The position numbers and the translations under genes are program-made. Shown here in pieces: positions 51,284-61,859 of a DNA stretch of 64,000 nucleotides (the first letter of the stretch is position 1; each line of letters starts with the position of its first letter). The stretch covers positions 151,633-215,632 of the forward strand of contig NZ_JAPVBH010000008.1 of NCBI RefSeq assembly GCF_026967795.1, in the 5' to 3' direction. The DNA comes from Modestobacter sp. VKM Ac-2986. Its GTDB lineage: Bacteria > Actinomycetota > Actinomycetes > Mycobacteriales > Geodermatophilaceae. The notes beneath the pieces were generated by a model that was given only the letters and a program-made list of their open reading frames with translations, made no database searches and was not told the origin of the DNA.

Positions 51284-53655
51284 GGGGGGCGAAAGTGGCC
51301 ACTTCCGCCCCCGGGGGCATCGGCGCGTCGGTGCGGCGGCCGGACGGGCCGGCGAAGGTGCGCGGCGAGTTCTCCTACGCCGGCGACCTCACCGCCGAGG
51401 GGATGCTGATCGGGGTCACCCTGCGATCGCCGCACCCGCACGCCCGCATCCTGTCCGTCGACACCACCGCCGCCCGCGCGATGGACGGCGTGCACGCGGT
51501 CCTGACCGTGGACGACGTCCCCGGCGACCGGCACTTCGGGCTGGTGCTGCGCGACGAGCCGGTGCTGGCCGACGGCGTCGTCCGGTACGCCGGGGAGCCG
51601 GTGGCGGTCGTGGCCGCGGTCGACGCCGCCACCGCCCGCCGGGCCGCCCGCGCGGTCGAGGTCGTCTACGAGGTGCTGCCGGCGCTCACCGACCCGCAGC
51701 TGGCGCTGACCGCGGCGTCGGTCCACCCCGACGGCAACGTCTACCGGCACGTCTCCTACAGCTGCGGCGACCCCGACGCCCGCGGTGTGGTCACCGTGGA
51801 GAACACCTACCGGATCGGCATGCAGGACCCGGCCTTCCTCGCGCCGGAGGCCGGGCTGGCCCGGCCCACGCCGGACGGTGGGGTGGCGATCGAGGTGGCC
51901 ACCCAGTGGCTGCACTCGGACCAGAAGCAGATCGGCTGGGCGACCGGGCTGCCGCCGGAGAAGGTGCACGTCTCCCTCGCCGGGGTCGGCGGGGCGTTCG
52001 GCGGCCGCGAGGACGTCACCCTGCAGACCCACGCCTGCCTGCTCGCGCTGGCCACCGGCCGCCCGGTGAAGATCGAGTACACCCGGGAGGAGTCCTTCCT
52101 CGCCCACCGGCAGCGCCACCCGGGCACCATCTGGCTGCGGCACTCCGCCGACGCCGACGGGCGGATCGTCAGCGTCGAGGGCCGGGTGCTGCTCGACGGC
52201 GGCGCGTACGCCAGCACCTCGCCGGTGGTCATCACCAACACCGTCACGCTCCTGCAGGGCCCGTACCGCGTCGACAACGGCCGGTTCGAGGGCTGGTCGG
52301 TGCGCACCAACAACCCCAGCTGCGGCGCGATGCGCGGGTTCGGCGTCCCGCAGGCGGCCTTCGCCCACGAGGCCCAGCTCGACGCGCTCGCCGCCGCCCT
52401 GGACCTCGACCCCGTCGAGATCCGGCTGACCAACGCCCTGCAGCGCGGCGACGTCGCCACCTTCGGCCAGCGCTTCGACGCCCCCACCCCGGTCCGCGAG
52501 GTCATCGAGGGGCTGCGCGCCGTCCCGCTGCCCACCGGACCGGCCAAGGCCCCCGGCGGCGTCGGGCGGTCGGCCGAGGGCGGCACCGTGCGCCGCGGCG
52601 TCGGCTGGGCGGTGTCGATCAAGAACCTGGCCTTCAGCGAGGGCCACGTCGACGAGTCCACCGCCGAGGTGAGCCTGCGCGACGGGCACGCCACGGTGCA
52701 CACCGCCTGCGCCGAGGTCGGCCAGGGCTTCGTCACCGTCGCCGAGCAGGTCGCCCGAACGGTGCTCGGCGCCACGACCGTCGACGTCGTCCAGCCCGAC
52801 ACCCTGGTCGCCTCCGCCGGGTCGACCAGCGCGTCCCGGCAGACCATGGCGTCCGGGACGGCGGTGCACCGCGCCTGCCTCGCCGTCCGCGACCGGATGC
52901 TCGGCCGGGTCGCCCGCGCGCACGGCCTGGACGCCGCCACGCTGACCGTCGCCGACGGCGTGGTCTGCGCCGCGGGCCGGCCGCTGGGCCCCGTGGCCAC
53001 CGCCGCACCCGGGCAGACGTTCCGGGCCACCGAGCACTTCCAGCACCCGGCCACCCACCCGCTCGGCTCGCCCGAGGGCGGCATGTACGTGGCGTTCGGG
53101 TTCTCCGCGCAGCGGGCGGTGGTCGACGTCGACGTCGAGCTCGGGCTGGTCAGCGTCGTCCAGATCGCCTCCTGCCAGGACGTCGGCACGGTCGTGAACC
53201 CCACGCAGCTGCTCGGCCAGATCGAGGGCGGCATCGTGCAGGGCATGGGCCTGGCGCTCATGGAGGAGGTGGTGGTCGCCGACGGGCTGATCACCAACCC
53301 CGACCTCCAGGACTACCTGATCCCCACGATCGTCGACGCCCCGGAGATCGTCTCCACCTACGTCACCGACCCCGAGCCGGGGATGCCGCACGGCTGGAAG
53401 GGCGTCGGGGAGCCGCCGCTGGTCACCGCCGTCCCGGTGGTCGCCGCCGCCGTCCGGGCCGCGACCGGGCTGCCGCTGCCGGCGGTGCCGATCAAGCCCG
53501 AGCACATCGCGCTGGGCATCGGCGCGGCCCCCACGGTCACCTGGACGACGCCGCGCCCCGCCGACCCCGACCGCCCGCGCGGCCCGGTGGTCGACGAGGA
53601 GCCGCACGACGCCCCCGGCACCATGGCCGAGGAGGGCGCCCCACCCGGTCCATGA
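51280..53655 (+). CDS. Xanthine dehydrogenase family, molybdopterin-binding subunit
   Basis: 791 residues. Hammerhead domain (RRPDGPAKVRGEFSYAGDLTAEGML) then the molybdopterin domains: VGGAFGGREDVTLQTHACLLAL, NNPSCGAMRGFGVPQAAFAHEAQLDALA, HTACAEVGQGFVTVAEQ, ASRQTMASGTAV and GWKGVGEPPLV with the catalytic glutamate near residue 711. It hydroxylates purines (probably xanthine or hypoxanthine), judging by the allantoin and urease genes downstream. Its first codons (MRGAKVATSAPGG) lie inside a 28-base palindrome (51285-51312) that recurs at 54108, so this N-terminus seems to come from a dispersed repeat. It overlaps the 2Fe-2S gene by ATGA. Confidence 0.92.
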   Translation: MRGAKVATSAPGGIGASVRRPDGPAKVRGEFSYAGDLTAEGMLIGVTLRSPHPHARILSVDTTAARAMDGVHAVLTVDDVPGDRHFGLVLRDEPVLADGVVRYAGEPVAVVAAVDAATARRAARAVEVVYEVLPALTDPQLALTAASVHPDGNVYRHVSYSCGDPDARGVVTVENTYRIGMQDPAFLAPEAGLARPTPDGGVAIEVATQWLHSDQKQIGWATGLPPEKVHVSLAGVGGAFGGREDVTLQTHACLLALATGRPVKIEYTREESFLAHRQRHPGTIWLRHSADADGRIVSVEGRVLLDGGAYASTSPVVITNTVTLLQGPYRVDNGRFEGWSVRTNNPSCGAMRGFGVPQAAFAHEAQLDALAAALDLDPVEIRLTNALQRGDVATFGQRFDAPTPVREVIEGLRAVPLPTGPAKAPGGVGRSAEGGTVRRGVGWAVSIKNLAFSEGHVDESTAEVSLRDGHATVHTACAEVGQGFVTVAEQVARTVLGATTVDVVQPDTLVASAGSTSASRQTMASGTAVHRACLAVRDRMLGRVARAHGLDAATLTVADGVVCAAGRPLGPVATAAPGQTFRATEHFQHPATHPLGSPEGGMYVAFGFSAQRAVVDVDVELGLVSVVQIASCQDVGTVVNPTQLLGQIEGGIVQGMGLALMEEVVVADGLITNPDLQDYLIPTIVDAPEIVSTYVTDPEPGMPHGWKGVGEPPLVTAVPVVAAAVRAATGLPLPAVPIKPEHIALGIGAAPTVTWTTPRPADPDRPRGPVVDEEPHDAPGTMAEEGAPPGP
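51285..51312. repeat. Palindrome with GTGGCCAC centre inside the 5' coding region
   Basis: GGGGGCGAAAGTGG (51285-51298) is followed by its near-perfect complement (51299-51312, one mismatch). The same GGGCGARAGTGGCCACTTTCGCCC core occurs at 54108-54140 between genes. Here it encodes RGAKVATSAP at the start of the molybdenum subunit. Confidence 0.75.
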
Positions 53656-53699
53656 GGGATGCCCGCCACGGGCCTTGACCCGCTGAGGAGGCTCGGACC

Positions 53700-54071
53700 A
53701 TGACCGGGATCTCGCCGTACGGGATGACCTTCGAGCTGCAGGTCGAGGACCTCGCCGCCGCCCGCGCCTTCTACACCGCGGTGTTCGGCCGGCCGCCGGA
53801 GCTGGAGCCGGACGAGGGCCTGCTCGAGTGGGCCGTCGTCCCCGGCCAGGAGACCTGGCTGCAGGTGGCCACCGTGCCCCCGCCGGCGCAGCCGCTGCCC
53901 AACCGGCTGCGCCTGGCGGTCCCGGACCTGCCCGCGGCTCGGGAGGCGCTGCTCGCCGCCGGCGTCGAGGTGTCCCCGGCCGAGTCGGTGCCCGGCGTGG
54001 TGAGCTGGTGCGACTTCGACGACCCGTGGGCCAACCGCCTGGGCCTCTACGAGGTCCTCACCGCCGGCTGA
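53700..54071 (+). CDS. VOC (glyoxalase/dioxygenase fold) family protein
   Basis: 123 residues of the vicinal oxygen chelate fold. MTFELQVEDLAAARAFYTAVFGRPPELEP opens the first babab unit, and EVSPAESVPGVVSWCDFDDPWANRLGLYEVL closes the second with the terminal metal-ligand-type Glu. GAGGAGG precedes the ATG. Between the xanthine dehydrogenase and allantoicase genes, it might act on a purine breakdown product, but VOC proteins are diverse and no substrate can be assigned. Confidence 0.82.
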   Translation: MTGISPYGMTFELQVEDLAAARAFYTAVFGRPPELEPDEGLLEWAVVPGQETWLQVATVPPPAQPLPNRLRLAVPDLPAAREALLAAGVEVSPAESVPGVVSWCDFDDPWANRLGLYEVLTAG

Positions 54072-54076
54072 CCCAA

Positions 54077-54140
54077 GGAGGGCCGTGTTCGCGAACACGG
54101 CCCTCCTCCGAGGGGCGAGAGTGGCCACTTTCGCCCTCGG
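54077..54140. terminator. Two palindromes between convergent genes
   Basis: GGAGGGCCGTGTTCG (54077-54091) is followed at once by its exact complement (54092-54106), a 30-base perfect palindrome. A second, CCGAGGGGCGAGAGTGG...CCACTTTCGCCCTCGG (54108-54140), is imperfect and shares its core with 51285-51312. Both lie between the convergent VOC and allantoicase genes and could terminate transcription either way. Confidence 0.65.
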
Positions 54141-54146
54141 GGCGGG

Positions 54147-55280
54147 TCAGCCGCCGAGGAGGGGGCGGAGGGCGTCGGGGACGTCGGTGCCCAGCGGGCG
54201 GGCGCCGACGAGGCGACCGGCCTCGGACGGGTCGACGCCGAGGGTGCCGAGCACCTCCAGGGCCTGGACGTCGGGCAGCGCGTCGAACCAGCGCCGTCCC
54301 AGCGCGGCGCGGCCGGCAGCCGTGGGCCGGCCCCACAGGCGCAGCCGGGCCATCCCGCCGTCGGGGAAGACGTCGAGCCGCACCGAGGTCACGCCGGTCG
54401 CGCCGTCGAGGACGAACCGGTGCCGGGTGTCCGGCTGCAGCCGCGTGCGGGGCAGCAGCTCGACCTCGGTGCCGTCGGCGGTACGGCCGGTGAGGGAGGC
54501 GGTGCCGGGGGCGTTGCCGAGGAAGTACGAGGTGTCCAGCTCGGCCAGCGTGACCACGCCCTCGCAGGCCAGCGCGACGTCGACCCAGTCGTTGCCCGGG
54601 CCGCGACGGCGGGCGTTCTCCCAGCCCTCGCCCATCGAGCGGGCCAGGCCGCGGCCGATCAGCTGCAGCGGGCTGCCGTAGTGGGCGTTGCTGACGCCGG
54701 TGACCTGCCCGCCGTTCTCCAGGGCCGCGAGGTCCAGCGGGCCGGCGTCGAGCAGCCGCGGGTCGGGGACGACGGTGCCGTGCACCCGCAGCCGGGCCAC
54801 GCCGCCGTCGGGGTGGATGGCCAGCCGCACGTGCGTCACCCGCCGGTCGGAGTCGACCGGGAAGTGGTTCGTGGTGTCGCCCGCGAGGTCCGACAGCGGC
54901 ACCAGCGGCTGCCAGTCGGCGCGGGTGAGCTCCTCGACCGAGGGGTGGCCCTCCACCGCGGCGCCCTCCACGGAGGCCTGGGCGGGGAAGTTGCCGGTGA
55001 AGAAGGCGGTGTCGACGACGACGCCGGCGACGATCCCGGGGGCGCCGAGCCGGACGATCGCCCAGTCGTGGCCCGCGGTGCGCCGACGGCGGGTCTCCCA
55101 GCCGTCGTACTCCTTGCCCTTGTGCCCGAACTCGGTGCGCGCGACGGCCGGGTGCGGCAGCACCAGGTTCTCCCGCGCGGCGAAGAACTCGTCGTTGGCC
55201 GCGACCACAGCACCGCCGAGGTCGCGGCGGGCCAGGTCGGGCAGGTGCACGAACGCGGGGCTGACCTCAGCGTGTCTCAT
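54147..55280 (-). CDS. alc: Allantoicase
   Basis: 377 residues with two allantoicase repeats: VVAANDEFFAARENLV...VVVDTAFFTGNFPAQASVEG (about 26-105) and VSNAHYGSPLQLIGRG...LAELDTSYFLGNAPGTASLTGR (about 190-265), each followed by a strand-rich HVRLAIHPDGGVARLRVHG-type segment. It hydrolyses allantoate to ureidoglycolate and urea, feeding the urease encoded just upstream. A roughly 50-residue C-terminal extension (FDALPDVQALEVLGTLGVDP...) lies beyond the core. The substrate is well supported by the neighbouring allantoinase. Confidence 0.92.
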   Translation of the reverse strand: MRHAEVSPAFVHLPDLARRDLGGAVVAANDEFFAARENLVLPHPAVARTEFGHKGKEYDGWETRRRRTAGHDWAIVRLGAPGIVAGVVVDTAFFTGNFPAQASVEGAAVEGHPSVEELTRADWQPLVPLSDLAGDTTNHFPVDSDRRVTHVRLAIHPDGGVARLRVHGTVVPDPRLLDAGPLDLAALENGGQVTGVSNAHYGSPLQLIGRGLARSMGEGWENARRRGPGNDWVDVALACEGVVTLAELDTSYFLGNAPGTASLTGRTADGTEVELLPRTRLQPDTRHRFVLDGATGVTSVRLDVFPDGGMARLRLWGRPTAAGRAALGRRWFDALPDVQALEVLGTLGVDPSEAGRLVGARPLGTDVPDALRPLLGG

Positions 55281-55375
55281 CGCTCTCCAGGATCGGGTGT
55301 CACGTTCGGGGGTTCACCGGCGTGGCGAGGGTAGGGGACGGCCACGACGCACCATCGAGTTGGAGGAGGCACCGC

Positions 55376-55531
55376 ATGACCAGCCCCGATGACGACCTGA
55401 AGGCCCGGGCCAAGCAGCACGTCGAGCAGCTCCCCGCCGAGACCGCCCTCGGCAACGCCGACCCCGCCGGCGGCGTGGACGACGACCCGAAGGTCCTCGA
55501 CGAAGCTGCCCGCGAGGAGCGCCAGAGCTGA
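55376..55531 (+). CDS. Small acidic hypothetical protein
   Basis: 51 residues (MTSPDDDLKARAKQHVEQ...DDDPKVLDEAAREERQS), rich in Asp/Glu/Lys, probably helical or disordered, with no recognised domain. GGAGGAGG lies eight bases before the ATG at 55376, a strong start. It is read opposite to the flanking allantoicase and allantoinase genes. A perfect terminator hairpin follows its stop. A role with the purine genes is not established. Confidence 0.6.
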   Translation: MTSPDDDLKARAKQHVEQLPAETALGNADPAGGVDDDPKVLDEAAREERQS

Positions 55532-55532
55532 C

Positions 55533-55563
55533 GATCGGGCCCGTGCCGAGCACGGGCCCGATC
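55533..55563. terminator. Perfect 14-bp hairpin
   Basis: GATCGGGCCCGTGC (55533-55546) pairs with 55550-55563 across a 3-base loop. It lies between the small acidic gene and the allantoinase stop codon, which it partly overlaps, and probably terminates both. Confidence 0.75.
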
Positions 55564-56887
55564 AGGTGCCTCCTCTGCTGAGCAGACGGCCGAGGGGCGC
55601 ACCACCGTCCGCGAGCCGCTGCCCGCGCAGCCAGGTCGCCCGCACCACCCCGGTCAGCTCCCGGCCGGCGTAGGGCGTGACCGGGTTGCGGTGGTGCAGC
55701 GCCCCGACCCGCCACTGCTCGTCGGGGGCGAAGGCGACCAGGTCGGCGTCCCGGCCGACGGCGATCCCGCCCTTGCCGGTCAGCCCGGTGAGCCGGGCAG
55801 GCGCCTCCGCCATCCACCGGACGACGTCGCCCAGCCCCAGCCCGCGCGCCCGGGCCCCGGTCCACACCGCGGGCAGCGCCACCTGCAGGCCGGCGATGCC
55901 ACCCCAGGCCAGCCCGAAGTCCCCCACGTCGAGCCGCTTGAGCTCCGCGGTGCACGGCGAGTGGTCACTGACGACCAGGTCGATGTCACCGGCCTCGAGA
56001 GCGGCCCACAGCGCCTCACGGTGGGTGGCCTCGCGGATCGGCGGGCAGCACTTGAACGCCGTGTCGCCGTCGGGCACGTCCTCGGCGGCGAAGGTCAGGT
56101 AGTGCGGGCAGGTCTCCACGGTGATCCGCACGCCCTCGGCCCGCGCCGCGCGCAGCATCGGCAGCGCCCCGGCGTCGGCGAGGTGGACCACGTGCACGCG
56201 GGCACCGGTGTCCCGGGCGGCGGCGATGAGCCGGCCGATCGCGGTCTCCTCCGCCGCGACCGGGCGGGAGGCCAGGAACGCCGGGTAGCTGGTGCCCGCC
56301 GGGTCGGGGGCGGCGGCGATCTCGTCGTCGTCCTCGCAGTGGGCGATGAGCAGCCCGTCGACGGCGGCCAGCGCGGTGAGCGCGGTGCGCAGGCCGGCGT
56401 CGTCCAGCGGCGGGAACTCCGGCACCCCGGAGTCGAGCAGGAAGCACTTCACCCCGACCGCGCCGTCGGCGAGCAGCCGGGTCAGCTGGCTGGCGTTGCC
56501 GGGCACGGCCCCGCCCCAGAAGGCGACGTCGACGCTCACCTGGCCCTCGGCCACCTGCCGCTTCACCTGCAGCGCCTTGACGTTGACCGTCGGCGGGATC
56601 GAGTTGAGCGGCATGTCCACGATCGTGGTGACCCCACCGGCGGCCGCGGCCCGGGTGGCGGAGGCGAAGCCCTCCCACTCGGTGCGGCCGGGCTCGTTGA
56701 CGTGCACGTGGCTGTCGACCAGGCCGGGCAGCAGCACCTCGTCCTCGGCCAGCGTCACCGGGTCGTCACCGGCGTCGTCGAAGCCGGTGACCGCGGTGAC
56801 CACACCGTCGGTGACGTGCACCGCCGCCGCACGCTCCCCGTCGGGCAGCACCACCCGGCGGGCGCGGACCACCAGTGACCCGGTCAC
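55562..56887 (-). CDS. allB: Allantoinase
   Basis: 441 residues, cyclic amidohydrolase family. Metal-binding VDSHVHVNEPGRTEWEG, the carboxylated lysine in VGVKCFLLDSG, AHCEDDDE, HVVHLADAG, and Asp in LVVSDHSPCTAELK. The NEPGR and PHYLTF motifs separate it from dihydroorotase and hydantoinase. It opens allantoin to allantoate. The GTG overlaps the ureD stop (GTGA), so it is the last gene of the urease operon. Start chosen there because the extra upstream frame lies inside ureD. Confidence 0.92.
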   Translation of the reverse strand: MTGSLVVRARRVVLPDGERAAAVHVTDGVVTAVTGFDDAGDDPVTLAEDEVLLPGLVDSHVHVNEPGRTEWEGFASATRAAAAGGVTTIVDMPLNSIPPTVNVKALQVKRQVAEGQVSVDVAFWGGAVPGNASQLTRLLADGAVGVKCFLLDSGVPEFPPLDDAGLRTALTALAAVDGLLIAHCEDDDEIAAAPDPAGTSYPAFLASRPVAAEETAIGRLIAAARDTGARVHVVHLADAGALPMLRAARAEGVRITVETCPHYLTFAAEDVPDGDTAFKCCPPIREATHREALWAALEAGDIDLVVSDHSPCTAELKRLDVGDFGLAWGGIAGLQVALPAVWTGARARGLGLGDVVRWMAEAPARLTGLTGKGGIAVGRDADLVAFAPDEQWRVGALHHRNPVTPYAGRELTGVVRATWLRGQRLADGGAPLGRLLSRGGT

Positions 56888-57600
56888 CGGGCCACCTCCG
56901 CCAGCGCGGCGTCCTCGGTGACCGACGCCAGCGCGGCGACGGCGTCGTGCAGCTCCCCGGCCCACGCGGTGCCGACCCAGCCACCGGCCAGCGGCAACCG
57001 GACGGCGTCGAGGCCCGTGCGCACCTCCGGGCGGGGCTCACCGATGCGGACGGTGGAGACGTAGGCCCGCGGGGCGACCGGGGGCAGCCAGGCGGGGGCA
57101 CCCGGCCCGAGGCTGACGGTGGTGTGCAGCAGCGGGCGGCCGGAGCGCTCGACCCGGGTGGTGCCGGTCCAGCGGCCGGGGTCCTCGCCACGCCGGCCGA
57201 GCAGCACCTGTTCGGTGACGGTCAGCTCCGCGGCCTCGGTGAGCTGGACGCGCACCTCGGCCCGGTGGTCGGCTCGCGCGGTGACCACCGTGGGCTCCGG
57301 GGCCAGGTCCAGCGCCCCGGCCACCTCGGCCCGCACCACCTGCCGGGACGACGGCGACTCCCCGCGCGCGGGGAGCACGACGGCGGCGGCCACCGAGCGG
57401 ACCGCGAGCCGGGCGCCCTCCTCCACGACCAGCCGGATCTCCGCGTCGTCCCCGCCGAGCGGGCCGAACGCGGTCGCGACCAGGTGCACGGTGGTGGGGC
57501 CGGTGCGCCGGACCGCCAGCTGACCGCTGGCCCGCACGACCGGCAGCACGGTGCGACCACGCGCGTCGCACCGTGCCACCACCTCGACCAGGGTCCTCAC
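56884..57600 (-). CDS. ureD: Urease accessory protein UreD (UreH)
   Basis: 238 residues of mostly beta structure. GPLGGDDAEIRLVVEEGARLAVRSVAAAVVLPARG and VTEQVLLGRRGEDPGRWTGTTRVERSGRPLLH are conserved UreD segments. UreD scaffolds the UreF-UreG complex on apo-urease during nickel insertion. It lies downstream of ureG and upstream of allantoinase, with which it shares a stop-start overlap. It is slightly shorter than many UreD proteins, and the start has no strong ribosome binding site. Confidence 0.88.
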   Translation of the reverse strand: MRTLVEVVARCDARGRTVLPVVRASGQLAVRRTGPTTVHLVATAFGPLGGDDAEIRLVVEEGARLAVRSVAAAVVLPARGESPSSRQVVRAEVAGALDLAPEPTVVTARADHRAEVRVQLTEAAELTVTEQVLLGRRGEDPGRWTGTTRVERSGRPLLHTTVSLGPGAPAWLPPVAPRAYVSTVRIGEPRPEVRTGLDAVRLPLAGGWVGTAWAGELHDAVAALASVTEDAALAEVAR

Positions 57601-57637
57601 CGGGCCGCTCGCACGCCGGCACCCTCGGACGACACGC

Positions 57638-58315
57638 TCACGCCTCCTGCAGCGCCCTCGCGCGCACCTGCTGGCGCACCCACTCGGCGACCTCGGTCGC
57701 GGCCGGGTCCTCCCGCAGCGAGATCAGCAGGGTGGGCTTGTCGCCGCGCACCGCGTCGGAGTCCCGGCGCATCACGCCGAGGTCGGCGCCCACCATCGGC
57801 GCGAGGTCGGTCTTGTTGACCACCAGCAGGTCCGAGGCGGTGACGCCCGGCCCGCCCTTGCGCGGGACCTTGTCCCCACCGGCGACGTCGATGACGAAGA
57901 TCTGCACGTCGACCAGGCCGTAGCTGAACGACGCGGTCAGGTTGTCGCCACCGGACTCGACGAGCACCAGCTCCAGGCCGGGGTGCCGGGACTCCAGCAG
58001 CTCGACGGCGTCGAGGTTGGCGGTGATGTCGTCGCGGATCGCGGTGTGCGGGCAGCAGCCGGTCTGCACCGCCTCGATCCGGTCGTCGGGCAGCACGGCG
58101 TTGCGGCGCAGGAAGTCGGCGTCCTCGGTCGTGTAGATGTCGTTGGTGACGACGGCGAGGTCGTACTCGGTGCCCAGCGTGCGGCACAGCGCGGCGGCCA
58201 GCGCGGTCTTGCCGGAGCCGACCGGGCCGCCGAGCCCCACCCGCAGCGGACCGCCGTGGCGGTGGCCGGGGCTGTAGGGGTCGACGTAGTCGTCCAGGTT
58301 GTGGTCAGGCGGCAT
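57638..58315 (-). CDS. ureG: Urease accessory GTPase UreG
   Basis: 225 residues. P-loop [11 protein letters not shown] (about 29-39), [15 protein letters not shown], the metal-binding [11 protein letters not shown] (Cys-Pro-His) motif, [13 protein letters not shown] and the guanine motif VVNKTDLAP. It supplies energy and nickel for urease assembly. An N-terminal HRHGG gives only a short histidine tail. It follows ureF with a small gap. Confidence 0.95.
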   Translation of the reverse strand: MPPDHNLDDYVDPYSPGHRHGGPLRVGLGGPVGSGKTALAAALCRTLGTEYDLAVVTNDIYTTEDADFLRRNAVLPDDRIEAVQTGCCPHTAIRDDITANLDAVELLESRHPGLELVLVESGGDNLTASFSYGLVDVQIFVIDVAGGDKVPRKGGPGVTASDLLVVNKTDLAPMVGADLGVMRRDSDAVRGDKPTLLISLREDPAATEVAEWVRQQVRARALQEA

Positions 58316-58333
58316 GGGAGCACTCCTTCGATC

Positions 58334-58974
58334 TCATGAGGCGAAGAACCGGTCGTTGCGGGCGGCGTGGACCTCGGTGAGCAGGTCCAGCAGCGGGTCG
58401 GTGTCGGCCGGCAGGTCGCCGGCCGCTGCGTCGTCGGCCACCCGGTCGATCTCCGGCGACAGTCGGGCGGTGACCGCGGCGACGGTGATCGGGTCCATGG
58501 CCAGCAGCCGCTGGGCGGCGGTGGCCGGTCCGCTCACCGCCAGGTAGGCGGCGGCGTGGGCCGCGTCCCGGGGGGTCAGCCCGGCGGTCGCCGCGGCCAC
58601 CCCGAGGGCGAGCGGGTGGTGCGGCTGCGCGGGCAGCGAGGCCCAGGCCGGGTCCGGCCAGGCGCGACTCGCGACCCGCACCAGACCGCGGCCCTGCTGC
58701 CGGGAGGCGGCCCGCTGCGCGGGGGACGGCGTCCGCGCGTCGGCCTCGGCGTCCAGGACAGCGAGCGCCGCCGCGTCGTCGGCGGACCGGCAGGCGGCCG
58801 CGGCGAGCCCGGCCGCCACCGCGCCGGCGGTGGTCAGCCGCCGGCGGAGGAAGGCGGCGAGCGACCCCGGGTCGGTGAGGACCCCGGCCGTGATCGCCTG
58901 CTCCACCCCGCCGGAGTGCGCGTGCCCGCCGGCGGGCAGCCGGGAGTCGGCCAGGGCGAGGAGGGCTGCCGTCA

Positions 58975-58975
<1 letters not shown>
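58334..58975 (-). CDS. ureF: Urease accessory protein UreF
   Basis: 213 residues, all-helical. LLALADSRLPAGGHAHSGGVEQAITAG at the N-terminus and HPLALGVAAATAGLTPRDAAHAAAYLAVSG in the core are UreF hallmarks. It links UreG to the UreD-urease complex. The ATG shares one base with the ureC stop (TGATG). Confidence 0.9.
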
Positions 58976-60695
<1,720 letters not shown>

Positions 60696-60696
<1 letters not shown>

Positions 60697-61025
60697 CAGC
60701 CCAGCCCACCTTCCGCGGTCAGGCCCGGGACGACGCGGGCGCCGGCCAGGGGGACGAGTGACACCGTGCGCTGCAGGCCGGGCTCGAAGCGCACGGCGGT
60801 GCCGGCGGCGATGTCGAGCCGGTGCCCGTGCGCGGCGGCCCGGTCGAACTCCAGCGCGACGTTGGCCTGGGCGAAGTGGAAGTGCGACCCGACCTGCACC
60901 GGCCGGTCGCCGGTGTTGTGCACCGCCAGCTCGATCCGCGGGACGCCGGGCAGCGTCTCGATGGAGCCCTCGGCCGGGATGACCTCGCCCGGGACCACAC
61001 CCGGGGTGACGCCGTCCCTGATCAC
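60696..61025 (-). CDS. ureB: Urease beta subunit UreB
   Basis: 109 residues, a beta-sheet subunit. [15 protein letters not shown] opens the fold, and [43 protein letters not shown] is the conserved core. The GTG overlaps the ureA stop (GTGA). It packs between UreA and UreC. The C-terminus is normal for separate UreB chains. Confidence 0.95.
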
Positions 61026-61324
61026 GAGATCGGGTGGTGGACGGTCACCAGCTTCGTCCCGTCCGGGAAGGTCGCCTCCACCTGCACCTCCTCCAGCAGC
61101 TCGGGCACGCCGTCCATGACGTCGTCCCGGGTGAGGACGGTGCGGCCGGACTGCATGAGGTCGGTGACCAGCTCGCCGTCGCGGGCGCCCTCGAGGACGT
61201 GGTCGGACACGATCGCCGTCGCCTCCGGGAGGTTCAGCTTCAGGCCACGGGCCTGACGGCGGCGGGCGAGCTCGGCGGCGTAGCTGAGCATCAGCCGCTC
61301 CTGCTCGTGCGGGGACAGCAGCAC
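61022..61324 (-). CDS. ureA: Urease gamma subunit UreA
   Basis: 100 residues. [49 protein letters not shown] and [34 protein letters not shown] are near-canonical UreA. AGGAGG lies before the GTG. It is the first gene of the ureABCFGD-allB operon; ureE is absent, as in many actinobacteria. Confidence 0.96.
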   Translation of the reverse strand: MLLSPHEQERLMLSYAAELARRRQARGLKLNLPEATAIVSDHVLEGARDGELVTDLMQSGRTVLTRDDVMDGVPELLEEVQVEATFPDGTKLVTVHHPIS

Positions 61325-61406
61325 GGTCGACGTCCTCCTGACAGGCCGGTCAGCGGCAGAGCCAGGACCGTAACGGCTGCATGTGACGGTCGCGTTGCAC
61401 GACCCC

Positions 61407-61436
61407 TTGCGGATGCCGACCGTCCGCCTCTATGGT
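61407..61436 (+). promoter_or_regulatory. Promoter TTGCGG-N18-TATGGT of the GntR-ABC operon
   Basis: The -35 (61407-61412) and -10 (61431-61436) are 18 bases apart. The following palindrome overlaps the -10 and start-site region, so a bound repressor would block it. Confidence 0.5.
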
Positions 61437-61457
61437 TCATTACATGAGTAACGAACC
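61434..61457. promoter_or_regulatory. GntR/YtrA operator palindrome
   Basis: GGTTCATTAC (61434-61443) and GTAACGAACC (61448-61457) form an inverted repeat with one mismatch and a 4-base centre. It overlaps the operon promoter about 40 bases before the GntR start. Autoregulation by the YtrA-type regulator is likely. Confidence 0.7.
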
Positions 61458-61496
61458 CATGAGCCTCATGGCTCGCTCCTGGGGTCGTGGGCCGAC

Positions 61497-61859
61497 GTGA
61501 ACGAGGACGCCGGCCCGATCTTCAGGCAGATCGCGACCCAGCTCGAGGACGCGGTCGTCGACGGCTCCCTCGCCGAGGAGAGCCAGGCCCCCTCGTCCAA
61601 CGAGCTGGCCGCCTTCCACCGGATCAACCCCGCCACCGCGGCCAAGGGCCTGAACCAGCTGGTGAGCGACGGGGTCCTCTACAAGAGACGAGGAGTCGGG
61701 ATGTTCGTGGCCACCGGCGCTCGCGAGCAGCTGCTCAAGCGGCGCCGCAGCGAGTTCGCCGACCAGTACCTCACCCCCCTGCTGGCCGAGGCCGCGAAGG
61801 TCGGCATCTCGGTCAGTGAGATCGCCGCGATGCTCCGCGAGCGCGGAGGCCGGTCGTGA
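61497..61859 (+). CDS. GntR-family regulator, YtrA subfamily
   Basis: 120 residues. PIFRQIATQLEDAVVDGSLAEESQAPSSNELAAFHRINPATAAKGLNQLVSDGVLYKRRGVGMFVATGA is the winged helix of the short YtrA group, followed by a 45-residue helical dimerisation tail. Such regulators control adjacent ABC transporter genes, often in response to envelope-active compounds. It overlaps the ATPase gene (GTGA). The family and the operator at 61434-61457 agree. Confidence 0.9.
   Translation: MNEDAGPIFRQIATQLEDAVVDGSLAEESQAPSSNELAAFHRINPATAAKGLNQLVSDGVLYKRRGVGMFVATGAREQLLKRRRSEFADQYLTPLLAEAAKVGISVSEIAAMLRERGGRS

Noticed and set aside
51220..53607. Minus-strand frame of nearly 800 codons opposite the molybdenum subunit
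   Set aside because: Antisense shadow; no family features, while the plus strand carries all xanthine dehydrogenase motifs.
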